DNA from: Ascarosepion bandense
Taxonomy: Eukaryota; Mollusca; Cephalopoda; Sepiida; Sepiidae
Assembly (NCBI GenBank): GCA_037127315.1
Contig: JBBBDQ010000913.1
Span: 5,233,501-5,297,500 of the forward strand
Length of the DNA stretch: 64,000 bases
Direction: 5' to 3'
Each line of letters opens with the position of its first letter. The first letter of the stretch is position 1. Of this stretch, positions 57,816 through 64,000 are shown in pieces. Both the position numbers and the translations under genes were made by a program. Below the pieces are notes generated by a model that saw nothing but the letters and a program-made list of their open reading frames with translations, searched no databases and was not told the origin of the DNA.

Positions 57816-58447
57816 TAAATGATCCCACCGCTAAGAAATTGCAATGGAACCTCATAAAACGTCAAATGCACACAGCCAGATGGTGGATTTTATAAAACTA
57901 AATTCTTTACAAAAAACCAATGTAGTGTACCAATATTTAATAGAATATGTCTAGAAAATTACTTGCTGCCTCGATATACTAAATTTAAGTTACATGATGC
58001 CGCAGCATTAAATGATCCCACCGCTAAGAAATTGCAATGGAACCTCATAAAACGTCAAATGCACACAGCCAGATGGTGGATTTTATAAAACTAAATTCTT
58101 TACAAAAAACCAATGTAGTGTACCAATATTTAATAGAATATGTCTAGAAAATTACTTGCTGCCTCGATATACTAAATTTAAGTTACATGATGCCGCAGCA
58201 TTAAATGATCCCACCGCTAAGAAATTGCAATGGAACCTCATAAAACGTCAAATGCACACAGCCAGATGGTGGATTTTATAAAACTAAATTCTTTACAAAA
58301 AAACCAATGTAGTGTACCAATATTTAATAGAATATGTCTAGAAAATTACTTGCTGCCTCGATATACTAAATTTAAGTTACATGATGCCGCAGCATTAAAT
58401 GATCCCACCGCTAAGAAATTGCAATGGAACCTCATAAAACGTCAAAT
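57816..58447. repeat. 193-bp tandem repeat, 3.2 nearly identical copies
   Basis: GATCCCACCGCTAAGAAATTG occurs at 57821, 58014, 58207 and 58401. The copies are identical by eye except for one extra A in an A run in the third. 193 is not a multiple of three. The array ends in a (TA)n. Confidence 0.95.
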
Positions 58448-58582
58448 ATATATATATATATGTGCAATTTGTTAAATTTGTTATATATATTATATTATTT
58501 ATATACTATATATGTATGGTACTTATTTGAAAGTGCTCAATATCAGTGATAGAGCTGACATATTCAATATACAAACTCAAAC

Positions 58583-58615
<33 letters not shown>

Positions 58616-58619
58616 TTTG

Positions 58620-59780
58620 AAAAGTTTCTACCATCAATAGCAAAAAGTTTGTTCGGAACATCAAACAAAATTTCCAAACAATTTAGAACAATGTGCATTA
58701 GTGACAATAGCTTAGAATTAACTCAGAGTCACACCAGCAACAACAGCTCAAACAATTCACCAGTCATAAGGCAAGACTAAAAAACAAAAGGTGTCCATAG
58801 TAATTTGGCTTTGCGTTAAATAGAGTCTACTTTGTGTATCTCGTAAAGTCTTATGTGAACTTATTTTCTTCAAATATTTTGACCGGGGTGGGGAGCTTTT
58901 GTATTTTCCTTTCTGAATATTTTACATGCAAGGCATGTTTGAACTCTTTGCATCGCTTAGTAATTTTTTCTTTTAATCATTTTCAATGGGGAAGGAAGCA
59001 GTCTTTTGTTTCCACAAGAAATGTGATGGTGTATAGGGGGAACACTTCAAAGGTTGAAAGCAAGGATAAAGTGGACAATTTGTACAGGAGTCCAAATGCA
59101 ATTGGTTCCATGATAGCTGAATATTTGCAAAATAATTTTAAAACAGCAATGTATCCAGACTTGTAACCAAGTTGTCTTGAGGAAGGCTAATTCCAAATTT
59201 CATTTGAAAGTGTTGAAATCAATTTACATTAAGTCCTATCAGCCATCTCTCTGTAAACAAGAAGAGTGGTTGCAGTTTTAAATATAATTAGCCAAACACA
59301 ATAGATATTGGCATTGAATAACCCACAGGAGTCAAGTGACAAAGACAGTTAACATGTCAAAAAGAAAAAAAAAACAAATACTTCACAAGTGTTCTTCACA
59401 GCTAAGAAACTTATACAAACCAAATAGACATGCCTTTATTCAAAGGTGGAATACAATGATTAAGAAGGAAAGAGATTATGTTGAGAACTAGATTTTGAAC
59501 CCTGAGATTTTTGTCATCATGTTGGCATGATTTATAAGCTTTTGTTATTAAATCTATTGTAATTAATGAAGAACAGGCAGTAATTTTTAACTGACCTTCA
59601 TAACATATTCAAGAAAGATGACATTGTTCTTCAAAATTATGAGAATAAAGGAATGTCTTTTTGGCTTGTAAAAGCTTACTGGCTGCTACTTATTAAGTAT
59701 TTGTTGGCTTTTTTGCACTCAACTCCTGAAAAGGCTAAGATTTGAGAGAGGATAAAGAAGAACAATTGTTAATGACCAAT
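58620..59780. other. Unrecognised sequence with one open frame
   Basis: A plus-strand frame at 58834-59166 (110 codons) includes VDNLYRSPNAIGSMIAEYLQ. The second half looks protein-like (DKVDNLYRSPNAIGSMI), but I do not recognise a family and see no splice signals. It may be an old transposon ORF piece. Confidence 0.4.
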
Positions 59781-59785
59781 ATGGA

Positions 59786-60030
59786 ATACGACAGCTACAA
59801 TCTCCAGGTGTTTAAATGTAGGGTCAATAGACACCTATTACACTAACTCCCAATTATTCTCAGAACACTCTCATCTACCCAACCCTCATTCTCGGTATCC
59901 TTACCCGCCTATCACCCACTCTCTGACATTTCCGATATTTAATCATCCTTTCTCCACTCTATGTAGCCCCCTGCGCAGTAGTGGCAGTGACATGCCTTGC
60001 TCGGAGTGAAACGCTTATAAAAAAAAACAA
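59786..60030 (+). mobile_element. LINE 3' fragment, young
   Basis: CGACAGCTACAATCTCCAGG to CTCGGAGTGAAACGCTTATAAAAAA, nearly identical to the 10-kb and 17-kb copies in reverse. The (TATA-A)n end is followed by AACAAAAACAC. Confidence 0.92.
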
Positions 60031-60112
60031 AAACACTTGATCAAAGATAATGATTTAAGCCATTTTGTTCAGGAAGCTATTTTAAATAATTTATAACATC
60101 ATTATTCATATG

Positions 60113-60252
60113 TCTGTCTTATTTATTATAGGTGTTACATTTATTATAGGTGTTACATTTATTATAGGTGTTACATTTATTATAGGTGTTACATTTATTA
60201 TAGGTGTTACATTTATTATAGGTGTTACATTTATTATAGGTGTTACATTTGT
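60113..60252. repeat. 18-bp tandem repeat, 7 copies
   Basis: ATTTATTATAGGTGTTAC, with GGTGTT at 60131 and every 18 bp to 60239. Confidence 0.95.
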
Positions 60253-60325
60253 AAGCACATGTTCTACACTAGTTATTATACGATAAATTAATATTCACAT
60301 TTGATATTATCATTCTTGATATTAA

Positions 60326-60545
60326 TTTTTTTTTTTTTAATCATCTCACCCCAAGCAAAGCATTCCACTGCCACTATTGCGCATGGGGCTACATAGGGGA
60401 AGGTAAAGAGAAGGAGTGGTTAGACATAGGGAATGTCAGGAGGAAGGTGACAGATGAGTAAGGATAGCGAGGATGAGGGTTGGGCAGATGGGAAGTGTGT
60501 TTGATAGAATGGGAGCAGGTTAGTGTGTTAGGAGGTGTCTATTAT
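60326..60545 (-). mobile_element. LINE 3' end
   Basis: T run, AATCATCTCACCCCAAGCAAAGC, GCATGGGGCTACATAGGGG, to GTTAGGAGGTGTCTATT. Confidence 0.88.
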
Positions 60546-60625
60546 CTAATGGCATGTGGTTAAGCAGTTAGAACAATCACTTTTGGACCATTAGACTGGT
60601 TTGAATATCACCATGGATGATGTGT
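60546..60625 (+). mobile_element. tRNA-like SINE head fragment
   Basis: GGCATGTGGTTAAGCAGTTAG (box A-like) and GACTGGTTTGAATATCACC (box B-like), about 45 bp apart. It sits between a LINE tail and a 500-bp interspersed repeat. Confidence 0.5.
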
Positions 60626-60628
60626 CAG

Positions 60629-61168
60629 GGTCTGAGTTTTGTTTAAAGGCATATCAACCTCGGTGGGTTATTTAAAGCCAAAAAGGTGGGGTTTTAAGGT
60701 TTTGTTTTTTTTTATGTTCAGTTATAGTGAAATGGCTGATTTAGTCAGACTGTGATGAAAAATTTGTTATTATTATTTTTATTTTTTTAGAAAACTAAAA
60801 AGTTTTTCTAATTTTGTATTCAAAAATGTCTTACTGTTAAAAATTTTTTTTCCTTCAAAAATGAGTTATGGTTTCTTCCTTCAAAAATATATTGTTGGTA
60901 ATGTTTTTCCTTCAAAAATGTATATTTTTCTATAAAAGTCTATTTTTATATATATATATATATATATTTCTATAAAAGCCGATATTTTTTACCCCAGTTT
61001 GCAAGGTTAACTATCTGCCCATAGCTGGAACCCTAACAGGGGCTACCACTCCGGGTAAGAGTGGACATGGGAACAACAGTAATTAAGAGGTGGTTACATG
61101 CTCCGCCCAAACTCCCAATCAGAGACCTTGCTGCCAGATGCAGTTTACAGTCATACCCAGGACTGAGA
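60629..61168 (+). repeat. Interspersed family X, copy 8
   Basis: GAGTTTTGTTTAAAGGCATATC to CCTTGCTGCCAGATGCAG, with a (TA)n tract at 60948-60967. Confidence 0.88.
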
Positions 61169-61313
61169 TGTGTCAGAATGGATGGTGACTTCTATTGGCC
61201 TGAAGAGGCAATCTAAGCATGCACCGCCTTTGGAAAGTGCTTAAAAACCATACAAGTTGACTCAAGCTTTATGAGTAAAATATGTATTGTTGGTAATATT
61301 TTTTTTTTTTTTT

Positions 61314-61402
61314 ACATTGTCCAGACTATTGTCCTCATCTTTATAGTCATGTTTATGATGTTTTGGCCATTGTACGCTCCGGCCTTCTTCAGGTGCTAGG
61401 AA
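61314..61402 (-). repeat. Single copy of the 118-bp unit
   Basis: ACATTGTCCAGACTATTGTCC to CCGGCCTTCTTCAGGTGCTAG, the reverse complement of the 50.5-51.0-kb unit. It is followed by a TTGTTTCCTGTTTAGGA segment also seen at 51.36 and 51.51 kb. Confidence 0.75.
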
Positions 61403-61589
61403 GTTTATCTCTTGTTTCCTGTTTAGGATTGCATTTCCGGTTCCTTTTAAAGTCTACTTCAGCTCTGTACTTCTAATGCTTGTCCCATCCTACATTAATG
61501 TAATGCCATACAATAACCCTCTACCTTGAGTGATTCTTGAGCCATGTTTTGGGTGATTATGAGTAAAAAAAAATTTTCAACACAAATGA

Positions 61590-62110
61590 TTTAAACCCTA
61601 TATAAAGAGATGAATCTTTTCAGCACCCCCATATATAATACGAATATGAAAATCATATCAATACTCAACACAAGAACTTGAAATTTTTCAGCACCACATG
61701 TAAAAACAGGCTAATACAGCATCTCATATTAAAAATCATTTCAATACAAAGACTTAAACTTTTCAGCACTCATAAAGAGATGAATCTTTTCAGCACCCCC
61801 ATATACAATAAAACTATTGCAGAACCTCATTTAAATATTAAAAACATTTTGAAACTCAAAATCAATTTATATTTTTAAGTACCACATATAAAAAGATATT
61901 TTCAGCTCCCCATACACAAAGAAGCTATCACACCAAGCACCTCATTTAAATATTAAAATCATTTCTAAACATAGATTTAAACTTATCTGCACCCCCATAA
62001 AAACAGGCTAATCCTGCACCTCGTATATTAAAAATCATTTCAATACAAAATATTGAAACTTTTACTATCTAGAGATTAATCTTTTTAGCACCCTATATAA
62101 AAAAAAAAAC
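61590..62110. repeat. Degenerate AT-rich tandem repeat
   Basis: Units carrying CTTTTCAGCACC(CCCAT)ATA, AATATTAAAAATCATTT and ACTTTTCAGCAC recur five to six times with irregular 80-100-bp spacing. Confidence 0.7.
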
Positions 62111-62123
62111 TAATACAGCACTT

Positions 62124-62338
62124 TTTTTTTTTTAAAAATCATTTCACTCCAAGCAAGTCATTTCACTGCCACTGTTGCCCAGGGGGTTACATAGGGGAAA
62201 GTGATGAGAAAGAGTGGTTAGGGGGTTACATAGGGGAAAGTGATGAGAAAGAGTGGTTAGGGGGTTACATAGGGGAAAGTGATGAGAAAGAGTGGTTAGG
62301 GGGTTACATAGGGGAAAGTGATGAGAAAGAGTGGTTAA
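62124..62338 (-). mobile_element. LINE 3' end with 39-bp expansion
   Basis: T run, AAAATCATTTCACTCCAAGC, then a 39-bp piece of the UTR (GGGGGTTACATAGGGGAAAG) repeated four times at 62182, 62221, 62260 and 62299. Confidence 0.88.
62182..62338. repeat. 39-bp tandem repeat, 4 copies
   Basis: GGGGGTTACATAGGGGAAAG plus TGATGAGAAAGAGTGGTTA. The unit is part of the LINE 3' UTR in reverse. Confidence 0.94.
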
Positions 62339-62458
62339 AACATTTCAACATAAATTTTTAAAACTTTTCAATACACCACTCATACAAATATATATATAAA
62401 AAAAAATATACTTTTCAACATCCCCTCTTATGAAAAGAAAAAAAAATTGATGACTTAC

Positions 62459-62533
62459 CTCAAGTAAAACAGCCACGGCAGCACAATGGCCATATTGAGA
62501 TGCTGAATGCAATGGAGTATCACCATCACTGTT
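62459..62533 (-). CDS. ANKS1: ANKS1-like ankyrin exon (upstream exon)
   Basis: An internal coding exon of 25 codons in phase 0, read on the minus strand. The acceptor is a pyrimidine-rich run ending in TTTTTGTAG just above 62533. The donor is GTAAGT just below 62459. The product contains DGDTPLHSASQYGH followed by AVAVLLE, a textbook ankyrin repeat: TPLH start, GH turn and VxxLLE second helix. Joined across the intron to the exon at 4846-5067, it gives VLLE followed by NHADPSIRN. That is the same wording as the ANKS1A/ANKS1B (Odin, AIDA-1) ankyrin block of vertebrates. ANKS1 proteins are cytoplasmic adaptors with six N-terminal ankyrin repeats, two SAM domains and a C-terminal PTB domain, and they act in receptor tyrosine kinase and synaptic signalling (family knowledge). 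The family assignment is from memory of the protein. The ankyrin identity is certain. Confidence 0.85.
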
Positions 62534-62863
62534 CTACAAAAAGAGAAAAGTACATTATTAAGACTTAAAACATTCAACTGAAAAACAAACATTAATCCAT
62601 GAAACATTTTTATTCACATTAAAGACAAAAAAGACAACATGGAGAAACCAAAAGTTATCCTAATTAATCTTTTGTGATTCTGTTGTCGACACCAGTGGTT
62701 CTAAGCTTTTTTTATCCAATTTAAGTCAAAACTAAGAATGTCATTCCTCCATCTTCACAAGAATGTCTGACTCTAAAAAAGTGCATTCCAAATAATATGC
62801 GTATATTATTGAAAATCTTCATTCTTTTCCATATTATTATATACAAGAACTACAAAAGTAGGT

Positions 62864-63092
62864 AGTCAGTCAGTTAAGTGCCATATATGATACACACTTA
62901 GGTGATCATGTCCCAAAAGAGACATGGCTGACTGGGCAGAAGTTTTTATCACAGTAGTTTGCCATTACTTTCTGTGGTAGACTGGTTGCCAACCAAGGCT
63001 ATAAAATCCAATCTGACTTGCTATTTAACCCATAGCTGGAGGGAGAAGCAATGAATCCATACCTATCCCAAGGGTATTTGCACATATGTGAA
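62864..63092 (-). mobile_element. tRNA-derived SINE in the upstream intron
   Basis: Reverse copy from GTCAGTCAGTTAAGTGCCATA to GCACATATGTGAATG; the head is lost. It lies upstream of the 62459 exon. Confidence 0.88.
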
Positions 63093-63504
63093 TGAAAATG
63101 TGTGCACAAAATGTATTTAATATATATCTGCAGATTGTGCCAAAAAGAGAAGCTAGCCATAGAATCATTACCAAAATGAGAAAGGTTTCTAAATGAAAGA
63201 TCTGAAGTAATGTTTAGATGTAAACACCTCAGAAAATATATTTTAGCTCATACAAACACGGATGAAAACGTTTACAATTATTGACCAGCTCCTCTCTTAT
63301 TTTAAACTTCTGGTTATGCGTTCAAAAAATGTTAGATGATCAGTTCATATAAAACGCCTGAAGATATCAAAAGGTTAAAACCAAGGTTGCATAATTGGCT
63401 GAATTCTAAATTAAAATATTTAAAAGTTCTACAATATATATGTATTGAGCACTTTTTAATAAAACTATTTACTGGCTTAATTTAATTATGACCAATAAAT
63501 GGTC

Positions 63505-63551
<47 letters not shown>

Positions 63552-63689
63552 AGTCCGTAAATGGTGAGGATAATCCAACAAGATAAACTTAATATAAAAT
63601 ATTAAGTGTTATATCTATATAGAGAGCTCAATGGATGTTATCCAGAGCAATATGATATTTATAAAGGAAAGCTCAACACGTCATTTAAA

Positions 63690-63742
63690 TTGGTTATAAA
63701 TTATAATTAATTTCAATGAGCTTAATTAGCTCATTTCATCAG
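63690..63742 (-). ncRNA. Hammerhead-like motif with AT-rich stem II
   Basis: On the minus strand: CTGATGA at 63742-63736. A perfect 8-bp stem II AATGAGCT/AGCTCATT with a 5-nt loop (63735-63715). GAAA at 63714-63711. Stem III TTA/TAA around an ATTA loop, closed by the last A of GAAA with T63700. Stem I is weak: GGT before the core can only pair with ACC after a 4-nt offset. The junction pair of stem II is A-T rather than G-C. Confidence 0.55.
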
Positions 63743-63815
63743 ACCACACAATATTCCTTCCATTTGGTATCAAAAATTTTGTCGGAAAAAGCATTTTCTT
63801 TAAATGAAGAGAAAG

Positions 63816-63860
<45 letters not shown>

Positions 63861-64000
63861 CTTTCTCTTTGTATTATATACATATTAGTCATATCAATAA
63901 TAAATATACCAATCCCTCAAATATTCTAACTGCGTGATATTCACACACAATTCTTTACTTGCAAAATATTATTATTTTGTAAAAACTAAAAGTTATTATA

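Larger units (their letters stand above)
5068..62458 (-). other. Giant intron (about 57.4 kb) between the two ankyrin exons
   Basis: It is bounded on the minus strand by GT at 62458-62457 and AG at 5069-5068. The two flanking exons are both phase 0 and join inside one ankyrin repeat without loss of frame, which supports direct splicing. No other splice-flanked coding segment was recognised inside. The contents are transposable elements, tandem arrays and AT-rich sequence listed separately. An unrecognised small or alternative exon inside cannot be excluded by eye. Confidence 0.75.

Noticed and set aside
58834..59166. 110-codon frame as a host exon
   Set aside because: No splice signals or recognised family; opposite strand to the host gene.

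Overview
Eukaryotic, AT-rich, repeat-saturated DNA, best explained as a coleoid cephalopod (octopus-like) genome. This rests on many copies of one tRNA-derived SINE of the kind described from octopus and squid, 5S-rRNA-derived SINEs, abundant (TA)n and (CA)n arrays, and a very long intron. I assign the organism from repeat style and gene structure, not from a database match.

The only host coding sequence I can support is on the minus strand. It is two phase-0 exons with consensus splice sites, at 62459-62533 (25 codons) and 4846-5067 (74 codons). Together they read through consecutive ankyrin repeats whose wording is that of the ANKS1 (Odin/AIDA-1) family. Almost all of the window (5068-62458) is therefore one intron of about 57.4 kb. 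The first 4.8 kb belong to the next intron, and the last 1.5 kb to the previous one.

The intron is a stack of mobile elements. (i) A non-LTR retrotransposon (jockey/CR1-like reverse transcriptase) has a 1.3 kb copy at 17143-18440 whose catalytic box reads YAND, plus about fifteen 3' fragments that share the same 3' end. (ii) An older RTE-like LINE (16760-19335, +) is split by that copy and by a 5S-SINE with a 12-bp target-site duplication. (iii) About eighteen tRNA-SINE copies. (iv) An unclassified interspersed family of about 500 bp. (v) DNA transposons: a 978-bp Tc1-like element with TIRs of about 210 bp and a TA target, a dead mariner, Tc1 ends, a perfect 222-bp piggyBac-type MITE, and Helitron-like elements ending in CTAG. 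(vi) A Penelope-like reverse transcriptase fragment (2165-2560).

The most interesting signals are hammerhead-ribozyme folds on the minus strand. One at 10628-10684 has an intact core, an 8-bp stem II, stem III, a cleavage triplet and stem I. One at 48517-48580 is nearly intact. Two more (63690-63742 and 3194-3230) are partial. They fit the known association of type I hammerheads with Penelope-like elements and retrozymes.

Tandem arrays are also prominent: 22 copies of a 149/155-bp satellite (25.23-28.57 kb), about 50 copies of a 36-bp minisatellite open on both strands (45.9-47.85 kb), 25-bp x 9, 193-bp x 3.2, 18-bp x 7 and 39-bp x 4 arrays, and 750 bp of TA/CA repeats. Several perfect palindromes and large inverted repeats (2.88-3.91, 35.0-37.46 and 54.8-57.7 kb) point to fold-back or template-switch events.
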